Both the position numbers and the translations under genes were made by a program. A stretch of 64,000 nucleotides of DNA from Synechococcus sp. UW105 (GTDB lineage Bacteria > Cyanobacteriota > Cyanobacteriia > PCC-6307 > Cyanobiaceae), in assembly GCF_900473935.1 (NCBI RefSeq), contig NZ_UCNN01000030.1, positions 186,001 through 250,000 on the forward strand. Reading direction: 5' to 3'. Each line of letters opens with the position of its first letter. Within the stretch, counting starts at the first letter, position 1. A model generated the notes under the pieces. That model did no database searches, was not told where the DNA came from, and was given only the letters and a program-made list of their open reading frames with translations. Below, piece by piece: positions 1-9,116 of the stretch.

Positions 1-371
1 GGTATGGGGATTTGATCGTGCAACGTCAGATACTTGCCACCTTGAACAATGACCTGCCTTTAAGCGAAGACGATCTCCAAGACCTTGTTAATCAAGTGGA
101 TCATTCCACCCGAGAAGGCATTGGAATCAGCCGAGAAGACCAGCGCCACTGGCAGCAGGTGTGGTTTGAATCCCACTCTGAAGACCATTGGCAGGCCGAT
201 TTTCTGCGTTGGTTGAGGCCACAAGACCGACTTGGCCTGATTCGGATTGATGCACTGGCGATTGACCTTCCAGCCGAGTGCCCAGCTGGCTGTTCGCCAG
301 GTGACGACCTAACAGTTGAGGTAATTGCGGCCGATTCGGCCTGTGATCAACTCAAGTTGAGGGGACGCTGA
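1..371 (+). CDS. Ribonuclease II/R family protein, C-terminal end (partial)
   Basis: This reading frame is open at the left edge and ends in TGA at 369-371. The first readable residues are YGDLIVQRQI, which match the conserved end of the RNB catalytic domain (R-Y-x-D-L-x-x-x-R-Q) of exoribonucleases II and R, enzymes that degrade RNA from the 3' end. The rest of the fragment, about 110 residues, is acidic and would hold the end of the catalytic domain and a C-terminal S1/OB-like segment. A TTG at 12 could be taken as a start, but the conserved motif runs across it, so this is the tail of a longer gene. The family call is inferred from this one motif. A second, degenerate RNase-R-like gene lies at 23680-26013. 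Confidence 0.7.
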   Translation, partial: YGDLIVQRQILATLNNDLPLSEDDLQDLVNQVDHSTREGIGISREDQRHWQQVWFESHSEDHWQADFLRWLRPQDRLGLIRIDALAIDLPAECPAGCSPGDDLTVEVIAADSACDQLKLRGR

Positions 372-392
372 CTCCACCAGACCGGCACCGAA

Positions 393-2213
393 TTAAAAAC
401 GTTGGCTAATCCTCAACCAAGGTCCCCAAGGATTCGCCGTTCCAATCAGGCAAGTATCAACAGGCTGGTCCAGCGTTGACAGCCAGTCATGAACAGACGG
501 CTCAAGGGTGATCACTGGCCAGCTGTTGCCATCGGATTGGTGCAGAGTGAAGCCACCGGTTTGATCGGGAACGAGTCGCCCAGACCAACGCGTTGCTCTG
601 GGATGGTGCAAAGGTCTCTTATTCCTATCGAACCCTGATGCATCTGAATCGCTAGGCCATCGATCACCTTCCAGCATCCGTTGAGGATCTGCAACGACAG
701 CGGCCTGGCGTTCGCTCCACTGAGGGTGATGCCAAGGGGTATCCCAGAGCGGGACCACCGCAGCAGGAGCCTTCCGGTCATGGATCAAAGCATCCTGCAG
801 AACGCGGACAGGTAGATCTGCTGGCGAACAATTCAGTTCTACGGACAGAGCTGCAGCGGCTCCAGCCGCCTGACCAAGATTCAGAATCAGAGGTTGAAGC
901 CGAGTGGCACCGTTAGCTATATGGCTGGTGCTGAACTGTTTATCGGCTGCCAGGAGATTGTCGACCTCCAGGCTCAGCAGGGCGCCATAGGGAATGCAAA
1001 ACGGTGTACCAGTCCATCGGCCTCCCCAACGACAACTTTTCACTGCCAATGGCCAATCCTGGCCGGGGTAATGGTGATCATTCGCATAATTGCCAACTGC
1101 AATTGACTGCAGTTCTCCAGCATCATTCAAGGGCAACGCCGCTAGCGAAACCCCTTCGGCCATGGGCAAAAGCTCCTGCTCAATCAACGTATGACGACCG
1201 ATCATCCGACGGCCCTCACGCCAGTACGGCATCGCCGCTAACCAGGGAGCAGGGCTGCCAGCGGCTTTTGGGAACGCCTTGCCCAGCCTCATCCAACCTT
1301 CACTGGCTTCTTGCATCGAGGCAGCAAATCTGAGGCTATGGGCCTGCATGTCCGCATAGAGCTCTTTCTCGGCCTCTTCCCCACGCCTGAATGCACGCTC
1401 AAGATCGTCGTGCCAATCATTGCCGTGTAACGGCCAATTCAGCATCACCAAGCCAGATGGCAAGCGGCCATAAGTCAGTGTCCGTTCCAACCCGAATGAA
1501 TCACAGGCCTTCCGGAAGGGGGCGCTGATATCAGGTTGGGTAGTTGGTTGAATTGTCCCGGCCCGACCCTTTTGCAATGCGTCGCTCTGCAACTGACCGA
1601 TGACCACCCATGTGGGTGACTGCACCGGCTGCTCAGCAAAGAAGGCTTCGCTTTCCAGTCGCACCCGTGCAGGGGCACTGGGCTCACCCCACGTCTCCTG
1701 CGCTTCCCATCCGAATCGAAAGGGCACATCCGCCAACGGCAAGAGATCTCCGCGATCACTGCCATCGATCACCACACGGCAGCCCACCCTGCGATGTTCA
1801 CCTCCGTGCTCCACGCGCACAGCTGTCAGCACAGTCCCCTCTCGTTCGAGCTCAGAGACTCGACTGCGCCACCACCACTCAAGATTGGTCTCAGCCCGTA
1901 CCCACTCCTGCAGGATCGCTTCAGCTGTTGTGGGGCGATAACCGAAACAGCTCACCCAGTTGTGGTCCAAGCCATCAGGCTCGGACTGTTCTAATGCTCG
2001 AAGGAACGCACCCCAGAGCCCTGTTTGCCATGGGGAAAGTTCGTTGCCATCTGGGCAGCAGACCCCTGCAGCACTGACCATGCCTCCCAACCAGGATCCA
2101 GGTGTCAGCAGCAGGGTGCTCGCACCAGAACGGGATGCCTGGATTGCTGCAGCCACTCCACCGGTGCCGCCACCCCAAACGACAACATCAAAATTCTGAT
2201 CGGCAGCAGCCAC
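393..2213 (-). CDS. FAD-dependent oxidoreductase
   Basis: A 606-residue protein starting at GTG. Residues about 8-40 form a Rossmann dinucleotide-binding fold: a beta strand, then GGGTGG, a helix, and an acidic/small stretch. This is typical of the FAD_oxidored family, whose members bind FAD and oxidise small organic substrates. A second family-like segment (LLAADKQFSTSH, then NLGQAAGAAAAL) near residues 425-455 closes the FAD site. The C-terminal part resembles a beta-rich accessory domain. The substrate is unknown. No signal peptide is visible, so it probably acts in the cytoplasm. It converges with the RNase gene to its left, leaving 21 nt between them. Confidence 0.8.
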   Translation of the reverse strand: MAAADQNFDVVVWGGGTGGVAAAIQASRSGASTLLLTPGSWLGGMVSAAGVCCPDGNELSPWQTGLWGAFLRALEQSEPDGLDHNWVSCFGYRPTTAEAILQEWVRAETNLEWWWRSRVSELEREGTVLTAVRVEHGGEHRRVGCRVVIDGSDRGDLLPLADVPFRFGWEAQETWGEPSAPARVRLESEAFFAEQPVQSPTWVVIGQLQSDALQKGRAGTIQPTTQPDISAPFRKACDSFGLERTLTYGRLPSGLVMLNWPLHGNDWHDDLERAFRRGEEAEKELYADMQAHSLRFAASMQEASEGWMRLGKAFPKAAGSPAPWLAAMPYWREGRRMIGRHTLIEQELLPMAEGVSLAALPLNDAGELQSIAVGNYANDHHYPGQDWPLAVKSCRWGGRWTGTPFCIPYGALLSLEVDNLLAADKQFSTSHIANGATRLQPLILNLGQAAGAAAALSVELNCSPADLPVRVLQDALIHDRKAPAAVVPLWDTPWHHPQWSERQAAVVADPQRMLEGDRWPSDSDASGFDRNKRPLHHPRATRWSGRLVPDQTGGFTLHQSDGNSWPVITLEPSVHDWLSTLDQPVDTCLIGTANPWGPWLRISQRF

Positions 2214-2376
2214 GATGCGAGAACGTCCTTGCTTGTGATGGGTTGTTTCTCGAGCTCAGTACAGGAGCTGAGAGCAGGAAACGCAAGCCCAGGCCTACAA
2301 CAACAAGCCAGTTGACGGTCAAAAGCGAAACAAGCAAACCGTCTAATCGATCTCGCACTGCTTGGATCAACGTCAA
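2188..2376 (-). CDS. Possible small membrane protein
   Basis: A 62-codon frame with a TTG start that overlaps the start of the FAD oxidoreductase by 26 nt in another frame. The predicted peptide has one convincing hydrophobic helix at about residues 14-37 (LLVSLLTVNWLVVVGLGL), preceded by a short charged amphipathic stretch, as in small single-span cyanobacterial proteins. The tail after the helix is unremarkable. There is no strong ribosome binding site, and an in-frame stop lies 6 codons upstream. It could be a real small membrane protein leading the oxidoreductase gene or a chance frame. Confidence 0.25.
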   Translation of the reverse strand: MTLIQAVRDRLDGLLVSLLTVNWLVVVGLGLRFLLSAPVLSSRNNPSQARTFSHRGCCRSEF

Positions 2377-2874
2377 GCGGATTGGGCTTAATCAGACGCT
2401 GGGAACCAAGCAGAGAACGCTCAACGCGCTGCTAGCGCATCATCCGTTTCTGAGGCCGACATGGCCTTCAAGCCGTTGATGAGCTGTTCTGCTTGTGCAC
2501 GCCCCTCACGCTTGCTCTACGACCGTTGAGCGGATGGCGTGGGACGCCACGAATGCAAGCATCCATCGTTGGAGGCATTGATCGACCTAACGATCGTTCC
2601 CCCTCAGAGCGATCACCAAAACGGAAAAGCACCAGATCCATTCCCCTGGTTCCAATCAGACGAGAACGACGTCCCCTCTGTCACCATCCCAACGACCCTG
2701 AAAGCAGCGGGTGGGCAACCGATCCAATCGCAATCCAAGACGCGAGCTTGGAGGCAGAACTCAACGACAAGGCATTGCGCTGACGGATACGCGTCAGCGG
2801 AGGTCGTTAGGATCCATCGCCACCAGCCCGACCCCCAGAGTGGAGAGGCATTGTCAGGAGCAGACGTCGGAGAG
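2377..2874. other. 498-nt stretch without a recognised gene
   Basis: This is the region upstream of metG. It holds two short perfect inverted repeats, GCGCT-gct-AGCGC at 2426-2438 and TGGCGT-ggg-ACGCCA at 2535-2549, neither followed by a T run. A frame in phase with metG is open from 2539, but its translation has no family-like features, so I read it as non-coding leader or promoter DNA. I see no tRNA or known RNA here. Confidence 0.4.
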
Positions 2875-4419
2875 ATGACTTACAGCCTCACGACCCCTCT
2901 CTATTACGTCAACGACAAACCTCATCTCGGTAGCGCCTACACAACGCTCGCTTGCGATGCGCTGGCCCGTTTCCAACGCCTTGAAGGGCGCGATGTGATC
3001 TTTATCACTGGCGTTGATGAGCATGGCCAGAAGATTCAGCGCACAGCTGCAGATCGCGATGTCAGCCCACAGGAACACTGTGATCGAATCACGCAAAGCT
3101 ATCGGTCTTTGTGGCATCGCTGGGGCATCAGCAACGATCGATTCGTTCGCACAACCGCTGACAGACACTTGCCCTTAGTGCAAGATTTTTTCCGGCGTTG
3201 CGAAGCCAACGGTGATATTCGAATCGGCCGCCAGACCGGCTGGTACTGCGTGGGATGCGAAGAGTTCAAAGATGATCCCGCTGAAGCCAATGATCCGATC
3301 TGCCCAATTCACCAGAAACCTCTGGAGTGGCGTGATGAGGAAAACCTGTTTTTCCGTCTCTCCAATTTTCAAGAACGGATCGAACAACTCATCAACGAAC
3401 CAGACTTCATTGCTCCGGCCAACCGCCGCAAAGAGATTCAGAATTTTGTGGCTGGCGGCCTGCGTGATTTCTCCATATCGCGCGTGAACGTGTCATGGGG
3501 ACTGCCGGTGCCTGGACATTCCGGACATACCTTCTACGTCTGGTTTGATGCATTGCTCGGCTATCTCACGGCTCTTCTCGACGACGGTGGTGACATCAAC
3601 CTGGATCGCCTTACCGATGTTGGCTGGCCTGCACAGATGCAGGTGATCGGAAAAGACATCCTTCGTTTTCACGCTGTCTACTGGCCAGCGATGCTGATGT
3701 CGGCAGGGTTGCCATTACCCAAGAAAGTATTTGGCCATGGTTTTCTCACCCGAGAAGGCCAGAAGATGGGCAAATCTCTAGGAAACGTTCTTGATCCCGA
3801 GCTGCTCTTGGAACGCTGTGGTTCCGATGCTGTGCGTTGGTACCTCTTGCGAGATATTCAGTTCGGTGATGATGGCGATTTTCAACAACAGCGATTCACC
3901 GATTTAGTCAATAACGATTTAGCCAACACAATCGGCAATCTTCTCAATCGCACTGCATCAATGGCTCGAAAGTGGTTCAACGACGCCGTTCCACCTTCAG
4001 GCAGCGCTACAACCGCTGATCATCCCTTGCGACTCCAGGCCGAAAAAGCAATTTCAGAGACACGTGCTGCCATGCCATTAATGGCTTTCCAGCATGCTTC
4101 TGAATCAGTTCTTCAGCTTGCGATTCAGGCCAATGGCTATCTGAATGAACGTGCTCCTTGGAGTCTGATGAAGCAGGACGGCAATGAATCGGTCGTCGGT
4201 TCAGATCTGTATGCCGTATTGGAATGCTGCCGGATCGTAGGACTGCTGCTAAACCCTTTAGTGCCTGACCTGAGTCTTCGAATTCTGGAACAGCTCGGCC
4301 AGGATGGCATGCCCGAGAATTGGAATGATTCCCTTGTTTGGGGGAAGCTTGCGAGCCATCAGTCCCTTCCTAAACCAAACCCGGTGATGCAGCGCCTCGA
4401 ACTGGAGACTCCCCTTTGA
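2875..4419 (+). CDS. metG: Methionyl-tRNA synthetase
   Basis: A 514-residue class I aminoacyl-tRNA synthetase that charges tRNA-Met, including initiator tRNA, with methionine. The sequence opens with the family's TTPLYYVNDKPHLGSAYT, in which HLGS is the HIGH-type ATP motif at about residue 15. The zinc-binding insert YCVGCEEF is followed by CPIH, and KMGKSLGN near residue 300 is the KMSKS-like loop. The anticodon-binding helical domain fills the last 170 residues. The ATG at 2875 is chosen because homologous sequence begins exactly there and GGAGAG precedes it; in-frame codons upstream do not look coding. It ends inside the start of lptC (TTGA overlap), so the two are probably cotranscribed. 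The length fits bacterial MetG proteins that lack the C-terminal dimerisation domain. Confidence 0.95.
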   Translation: MTYSLTTPLYYVNDKPHLGSAYTTLACDALARFQRLEGRDVIFITGVDEHGQKIQRTAADRDVSPQEHCDRITQSYRSLWHRWGISNDRFVRTTADRHLPLVQDFFRRCEANGDIRIGRQTGWYCVGCEEFKDDPAEANDPICPIHQKPLEWRDEENLFFRLSNFQERIEQLINEPDFIAPANRRKEIQNFVAGGLRDFSISRVNVSWGLPVPGHSGHTFYVWFDALLGYLTALLDDGGDINLDRLTDVGWPAQMQVIGKDILRFHAVYWPAMLMSAGLPLPKKVFGHGFLTREGQKMGKSLGNVLDPELLLERCGSDAVRWYLLRDIQFGDDGDFQQQRFTDLVNNDLANTIGNLLNRTASMARKWFNDAVPPSGSATTADHPLRLQAEKAISETRAAMPLMAFQHASESVLQLAIQANGYLNERAPWSLMKQDGNESVVGSDLYAVLECCRIVGLLLNPLVPDLSLRILEQLGQDGMPENWNDSLVWGKLASHQSLPKPNPVMQRLELETPL

Positions 4420-5609
4420 CGCACCGCCGGAACAAACGGTTCACGCTCGGCGCCCTATGCCTTGCCACTGTCCTTTTCGGTTGCGAAGGAGCAGATCGCG
4501 CCTCATTACCTGACGCACCGCCCTTTGTCTTTCGATCGCTCGAGTTACGTCAGAAACGTCCCAATGGCCAACGTGACTGGGATTTGACTAGTCCTGAGGC
4601 CCGTTACGAATTCAGCAGAAGACTCGTGCGAGCCAGCCGTCCAGAGGGGACTCTCTACCGCGATGGACAGGAAACCTTCCGAATCAGCGCTAACCGCGCC
4701 ACCGTCGTCAATGACGGCGAGCTCGTGCTGCTTGAAGGCAATGTGAATCTCCAGCAATTACAAGGCCAGAAAGTGCTGATCAAAGGGGATCGCTTGCGCT
4801 GGACTCCCGCTGCTTCGTTACTGGTCATGGAGCAACGTCCTGAAGCGATTGATCCAATGTCTCGGATCAAGGCCAGCAAAGCTCGCTTGCATCAGCTAAC
4901 GGAAGACCTCACACTGCTCGGCAACGTCCAACTCGAACGCTGGACAGAGCCACAGGGCCAGAGAGCAGGTCGCCATGCCGATGTTGTGGTTCGGAGTGGA
5001 GAAGCTGAGTGGAACCTGGCGGATGGGGATCTCCAGGCCCGTGGACCCGTGCTCGGTCAACGCCGCGGCGAAGGGCACAAGACTCTCCAGCAGCTGCATG
5101 CTGAACGTTTGAAAGGCAATACGGTTGAAGGATTAATCGATCTGATCGGACCGGTTCGCGTGTTGGCGCCCGACCGTGAAGGCCAACTGGAGGCCGCCAC
5201 TACAACCTGGGACTTCGCCAAGGACGCCCTGATCAGTCGAAAACCATTCAACGCAACCATGAAGGAGTCTCGGCTCCAAGGAGATGGCTTCCGCATCGAT
5301 ATGGGCCAAACAACTGTGACTGTGCTTAGCGCCTGCCAAATGAACCAGCCTGGAGAGACGCTGAAAGCAAACCAATGCAGTTGGGACTGGACCTCAAACC
5401 GCGTCTCCGCACGAGGCAATGTGGTGGTCGAGCGCCCATCCAATCAACAGATCACGCGAAGTGATCGTCTGGACGGCACTGTTGGAGACAAAGGCACTGT
5501 GATCTTCAGCTCACCCGGCGGCACAGTGCAATCCGAGCTCAACATCCAGGAGGAGCAGGAGCGTCCGCTTGGACAGGCAAAACGTCGTTCGTCTCCAGTG
5601 TCATTCTGA
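4416..5609 (+). CDS. lptC: LptC-like lipoprotein for LPS export
   Basis: A 397-residue protein with a TTG start that overlaps the metG stop by 4 nt. Residues 1-23 form a lipoprotein signal peptide with the lipobox LFGC, so it should be anchored at the outer face of the inner membrane. Repeating beta strands such as GNVNLQQLQGQ and LLGNVQLERW are typical of the OstA/LptA/LptC fold, which forms the periplasmic bridge carrying lipopolysaccharide to the outer membrane. Cyanobacterial LptC-like proteins are longer than the roughly 190-residue E. coli protein, as here. Its partners lptA, lptB and lptF/G lie at 43.3-45.7 kb. The 3' end overlaps the converging gene at 5539-6243 by 71 nt. Confidence 0.8.
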   Translation: MTHRRNKRFTLGALCLATVLFGCEGADRASLPDAPPFVFRSLELRQKRPNGQRDWDLTSPEARYEFSRRLVRASRPEGTLYRDGQETFRISANRATVVNDGELVLLEGNVNLQQLQGQKVLIKGDRLRWTPAASLLVMEQRPEAIDPMSRIKASKARLHQLTEDLTLLGNVQLERWTEPQGQRAGRHADVVVRSGEAEWNLADGDLQARGPVLGQRRGEGHKTLQQLHAERLKGNTVEGLIDLIGPVRVLAPDREGQLEAATTTWDFAKDALISRKPFNATMKESRLQGDGFRIDMGQTTVTVLSACQMNQPGETLKANQCSWDWTSNRVSARGNVVVERPSNQQITRSDRLDGTVGDKGTVIFSSPGGTVQSELNIQEEQERPLGQAKRRSSPVSF

Positions 5610-6243
5610 GTCGTTCACACCAACCGGAAAACCAGCGTTCATCGGAACGACTGAAACAACGTTCCGACCAACCCCCAAGCACAACCCAACCCCGCTCCCC
5701 TAGGGGATGCACCATGACCGCAGGTAGTCCAGGCAGAACCGGATCGAATTCGCTGCTTCCGGGGTAGAGGGCAGTTTTGACAAGGGAAACCAGTTGTCCC
5801 TGGTTGCGGGAGCGTTCACAGATGGCTCCAGGTGAGAACGTTTCGCTGGGTGGGGACGACGAGGAGGAATCCCCTTCTGGCAAGGGCGGCACCAAACCAC
5901 GTCGGAGCACTACACGTTCATCCCAGGCCACCAAAATTGTGGCCGCGGAGGTGGCAGTCAGCAGTAGGTGACTGCCCCAGGCGAGCTCGGTGCGGGTCGC
6001 ATCATTCAATCCCAGCTCCATCCGCAAACCTTGAGTTCCGCCAAGGTCAACCGCATCAGGTGCAAGAGGTTGGGCCCTGGTCCAGAGCACCGCGACCAGC
6101 ATTAAGCCAACGGCTGCCATCGCAGCCAACACCTCCGCCCTCTGCAGACTGGGATTGATCGAAGGTGCGCTCAGGCCATTGCCAATGGCGAGCAGAAGTA
6201 AAAGCACGCCCGACGAAAGGCTGACACTGGCACCAAAGGGCAT
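5539..6243 (-). CDS. CCB-like protein for cytochrome b6 heme attachment
   Basis: A 234-residue protein starting at ATG. Two hydrophobic helices lie near the N terminus (about residues 8-28 and 38-58), followed by a soluble domain. The pattern matches the cyanobacterial and plastid family DUF2930, the CCB2/CCB4 type. In algae and plants these factors assist covalent attachment of heme ci to cytochrome b6 in the cytochrome b6f complex at the thylakoid membrane. A serine-rich linker (SSSSSPP) lies near residue 128. The role is inferred from family resemblance recognised by eye. It converges on lptC with a 71-nt overlap and is divergent from the TerB-like gene. Confidence 0.6.
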   Translation of the reverse strand: MPFGASVSLSSGVLLLLLAIGNGLSAPSINPSLQRAEVLAAMAAVGLMLVAVLWTRAQPLAPDAVDLGGTQGLRMELGLNDATRTELAWGSHLLLTATSAATILVAWDERVVLRRGLVPPLPEGDSSSSSPPSETFSPGAICERSRNQGQLVSLVKTALYPGSSEFDPVLPGLPAVMVHPLGERGWVVLGGWSERCFSRSDERWFSGWCERLRMTLETNDVLPVQADAPAPPGC

Positions 6244-6308
6244 GGAGAAGGTTGGGGGTGGCAGATCGAGTCACTCTTGCTCAAATAGTGGTGAATGCAC
6301 CAGGGACC

Positions 6309-6716
6309 ATGGACTCCGCCGAAGCGTTTGCCGCCGTCGCTCTGGGTGCTGTTGCCTGTGATGGAGTGCTGGGCAAGGACGAAGCGCATGCGCTGCGACG
6401 TCAGCTCGAGTTCCGCACGCCTTACTGCACCCGCTCCGAGGCGGAGATGGGAGACCTTTTTGACCGTTTGTTGACGCTGTTGCGTCAGGAGGGATTGAAT
6501 CAGTTGGTCAATACGGCTCTACCGGCGCTGTCCACGAGCCAGCAGGAAACAGCCTTGGCACTAGCAGCTCAACTGGTGCATGCCGACAAGGTCGTTGCAG
6601 AGGAAGAAAGCACGTTTCTTGAGTTGCTTTGCACGATGATGACGCTCCCTTCCGGTCGCGCTTCTTCGATCGTTGAGGCCATCATGGCTCTCAACCGCGA
6701 CAGCCTTGCCGGCTAA
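6309..6716 (+). CDS. TerB-like (tellurite resistance family) protein
   Basis: A 135-residue all-helical protein. The internal repeat pattern (AVACDGVLGKDEAHAL early, then LVHADKVVAEEESTFLELL late) is the acidic signature of the TerB fold. That fold is also called the DjlA/TerB domain; it binds metal ions and acts in stress and signalling complexes. The ATG at 6309 is preferred because AGGGA sits just upstream and family-like sequence begins there; an in-frame ATG at 6252 would add 19 residues. It begins a forward run of genes ending with the M23 peptidase. The precise function in cyanobacteria is unknown. Confidence 0.65.
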   Translation: MDSAEAFAAVALGAVACDGVLGKDEAHALRRQLEFRTPYCTRSEAEMGDLFDRLLTLLRQEGLNQLVNTALPALSTSQQETALALAAQLVHADKVVAEEESTFLELLCTMMTLPSGRASSIVEAIMALNRDSLAG

Positions 6717-6748
6717 AGGCAGACTGCTCATAACGCTTACCAAAAACG

Positions 6749-7420
6749 ATGCTGCGGATTCGATCGATCGTTGCCGGTTTGATGGCAACTTGCCTCAGCC
6801 TGATACTGCTTGTGCCAGCCGCGGTTGCAGTCTCGCCGCTCGACTTCTCAGCCACAGCTCCGAATGAAAGCGTGATTGATAGCGCTGATGTACTCAGCCG
6901 CTCAAGCCGCTCCGATATTGCTGCCCGCCTTGAGCAACTCAACGCTCAGCGGCTCGATGCCCGCCTGGTGACACTCCGCCGTCTCGACTACGGCTTGAGC
7001 CTCAATCAATTCGGAGAAGACCTGATCACGCGGTGGTCCGACGACCGCAATGCAGTCCCTCGTCTCTTGTTTCTGATTGAAGCGAACAATAAGCAGGCAG
7101 CAGTTGTGGCCGATCCATTGCTGTCTGATCGGATCCCAACCGATCTCCTCCGCAGCACAGCCCGAACCACGATGACCCAGCCCCTCAGGGACGGTGATCG
7201 TTACCGGCAGGCCAGTCTGGATGCAATCACTCGGCTTGAAGTCGTGCTCGCTGGGGGCGCTGATCCTGGTCCCCCAGTTGAGCTGGAGCGCACCACACTC
7301 CCCACCAATGTCCCCACCGCCGAGGAAACGAAGGAGAGCAATGCTTTTGTTTGGGTTGTCGTTCTGCTGGTAGTTGGCACCATCATCCCAATGGCCACCT
7401 GGTGGGTCTTTTCACGCTGA
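6749..7420 (+). CDS. psb32: Psb32-like TPM-domain protein, photosystem II repair
   Basis: A 223-residue protein with an N-terminal signal peptide (about residues 1-28, cleaved near AVA-VS), a central TPM domain, and a C-terminal membrane helix (about residues 198-219). This is the layout of Psb32, a thylakoid-lumen protein linked in Synechocystis to photosystem II repair and protection from light damage. The motif SVIDSADVLS opens the TPM domain. Family TPM domains bind metal or phosphate groups, but the biochemical activity of Psb32 is not settled. It lies 32 nt after the TerB-like gene and 18 nt before pcxA, suggesting cotranscription with other membrane-stress genes. Confidence 0.75.
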   Translation: MLRIRSIVAGLMATCLSLILLVPAAVAVSPLDFSATAPNESVIDSADVLSRSSRSDIAARLEQLNAQRLDARLVTLRRLDYGLSLNQFGEDLITRWSDDRNAVPRLLFLIEANNKQAAVVADPLLSDRIPTDLLRSTARTTMTQPLRDGDRYRQASLDAITRLEVVLAGGADPGPPVELERTTLPTNVPTAEETKESNAFVWVVVLLVVGTIIPMATWWVFSR

Positions 7421-7438
7421 TCCACGCTCTACTCGGTC

Positions 7439-8587
7439 ATGCCAATCCGCAACTGGATCAACACCTTCGGTCAGGCCAAATCTCGCGATCTGAACAGCGA
7501 CCTTGATCGTGGCTATGAATCGGCCCTGTTGATCCAGAGCCTCGAACTTGAGTACTACGGCGATCGACCGATCAGGCCAGACCTTGAGCTGTCAGTACCA
7601 ACGTCCGTGCAGGCCACGGTTCTGCGCAAATTCCGTGCGGCTCTGAACATCTGCCGCACCAGCCTTGACCATCTCGAACCCATTCGTGGACAGCTAGACA
7701 CTCAGGAACTGCGTCAATTGCAGCTGATCGAAGCTGTGGTCAGCCGGTATTCACCGAGACGAACGGCCTCAGCGCCCACCATGAGCCGGGAACCGGATCC
7801 GTTGCCGCGCTCTTTTCTCGGTGTCTTGGACTCCGTCAGACGGCAGCTCGATCCCACTGCTGAAGCCACTCTTGTGGCTGGATTCCGCAGGCGAAGGGAC
7901 TCCACTTTGATTTCGCTCAAAGTGCTCCTCCTGCTGATTCTTGTGCCCCTCCTGATTCAGCAGACAAGCCGGACCTATCTGATTAGCCCGATGGTGGATC
8001 GGTTTGCTCCAGACCTGCCATTCCTCAGCTACCCAAAAACCCAACTAGAAGAAGAGGCGGTTGAGAAGCTACGCGTCTTTAAAGCTGAAATTGAATTTGA
8101 TGCTCTTCTCAAGGGCAAGGCGATTCCAAGCCAGCAGGAATTGCAACAGGCGCTTTCGACTAAAGCAGAGGAACTGAAAGAGGAGGCAGACGCTGCCAGC
8201 ACTCATGCCATCAAGAATGTTCTTTCAGATCTCGCTGCCTTAATGGCGTTCGTGATGGTCTGTCTCTTCAGCCGCGAGGAACTTCGCGTTCTCCGTGGCT
8301 TTTTCGATGAAGCCGTCTATGGCCTTAGTGACTCGGCCAAGGCCTTTGCCATTATTCTCTTCACCGATATTTTCGTTGGGTTTCACAGCCCAGAAGGCTG
8401 GACGGTATTACTTGATGGGATTGCCAATCATTTTGGATTTCCAGCCCGAGAAAATTTTATCCTGCTATTCATCGCCACATTCCCGGTGATTCTTGCCACC
8501 ATTTTCAAATACTGGATCTTCCGGTATCTGAATCGGGTCAGTCCTTCCTCCGTTGCAACTCTGCGTGGGATGAACGGTGGTGGCTAA
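7439..8587 (+). CDS. pcxA: PcxA/CemA-like proton extrusion protein
   Basis: A 382-residue membrane protein. The N-terminal 160 residues are soluble and helical, and include LRKFRAALNICRTSLDHLEPIRGQ-type sequence seen in cyanobacterial PcxA (CotA). The C-terminal CemA domain has about four membrane helices, at residues 163-183, 262-282, 302-322 and 345-365. In Synechocystis, PcxA drives light-dependent proton extrusion and supports CO2 and nitrate uptake; the plastid homologue is CemA in the inner envelope. It starts at ATG 18 nt after psb32, and its last 11 nt overlap the start of cobU. The membrane-segment positions are estimates by eye. Confidence 0.85.
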   Translation: MPIRNWINTFGQAKSRDLNSDLDRGYESALLIQSLELEYYGDRPIRPDLELSVPTSVQATVLRKFRAALNICRTSLDHLEPIRGQLDTQELRQLQLIEAVVSRYSPRRTASAPTMSREPDPLPRSFLGVLDSVRRQLDPTAEATLVAGFRRRRDSTLISLKVLLLLILVPLLIQQTSRTYLISPMVDRFAPDLPFLSYPKTQLEEEAVEKLRVFKAEIEFDALLKGKAIPSQQELQQALSTKAEELKEEADAASTHAIKNVLSDLAALMAFVMVCLFSREELRVLRGFFDEAVYGLSDSAKAFAIILFTDIFVGFHSPEGWTVLLDGIANHFGFPARENFILLFIATFPVILATIFKYWIFRYLNRVSPSSVATLRGMNGGG

Positions 8588-9116
8588 GCCAGGTCTTGTC
8601 TTGGTCAGCGGTCCAAGCCGTGGCGGCAAAAGTCGTTGGGCGGAGTCATTACTGAAACAGCAGGCCAAGGTCACCTATCTGGCCACATCTGCCAACCGAC
8701 CTGACGACCCCTCCTGGCAATCAAGACTGAGGTTGCATCGTGAACGGCGTCCTCAGCGATGGGGACTGATCGAAACGACCTCAGACCTGCCAGAGACCAT
8801 CACCAGATGTCCCAAGGATGAAGCCCTTCTGGTTGATTCCGTCGGTGGATTCGTGGCTTGGTGCCTCGACCTCGACCAGGAGCAGTGGGAGCAGCGTTCA
8901 AATCAGCTGGTAAGGGCAGTGGAACAGCCAGATCGAATGGTCGTGATGGTCATCGAAGAGACGGGATGGGGGGTCGTTCCGGCAACCCCCATCGGCGGCC
9001 TCTTCCGTGATCGCTTAGGACTACTGGCTCAACAGCTCGAGACAAGAAGCGACCGCAGTTGGCTTGTGCTTCAGGGACGAGCCATTGATTTGCATGCGAT
9101 CGGAGAACCGGTATGA
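8577..9116 (+). CDS. cobU: Adenosylcobinamide kinase / guanylyltransferase
   Basis: A 179-residue enzyme that phosphorylates adenosylcobinamide and then attaches GMP, a late step of cobalamin or pseudocobalamin synthesis. The P-loop GPSRGGKSRWAE is at residues 12-23. The family motif LRLHRERRPQRWGLIET, with the histidine that carries the GMP, is at about residues 51-67. DEALLVDSVGGFV follows. The start is one of two adjacent GTG codons at 8577 and 8580. It overlaps pcxA by 11 nt and trmL by 4 nt (ATGA), so translation of the three is probably coupled. No cobalamin riboswitch is visible nearby. Confidence 0.88.
   Translation: MVAKPGLVLVSGPSRGGKSRWAESLLKQQAKVTYLATSANRPDDPSWQSRLRLHRERRPQRWGLIETTSDLPETITRCPKDEALLVDSVGGFVAWCLDLDQEQWEQRSNQLVRAVEQPDRMVVMVIEETGWGVVPATPIGGLFRDRLGLLAQQLETRSDRSWLVLQGRAIDLHAIGEPV

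Noticed and set aside
2539-2874. An N-terminal extension of MetG by 112 residues
   Set aside because: The extension has no similarity in style to any MetG domain; family sequence starts exactly at the ATG at 2875 with a ribosome binding site.
8400-8600. A cobalamin riboswitch before cobU
   Set aside because: cobU overlaps pcxA by 11 nt, leaving no leader, and no B12-box-like sequence is seen.
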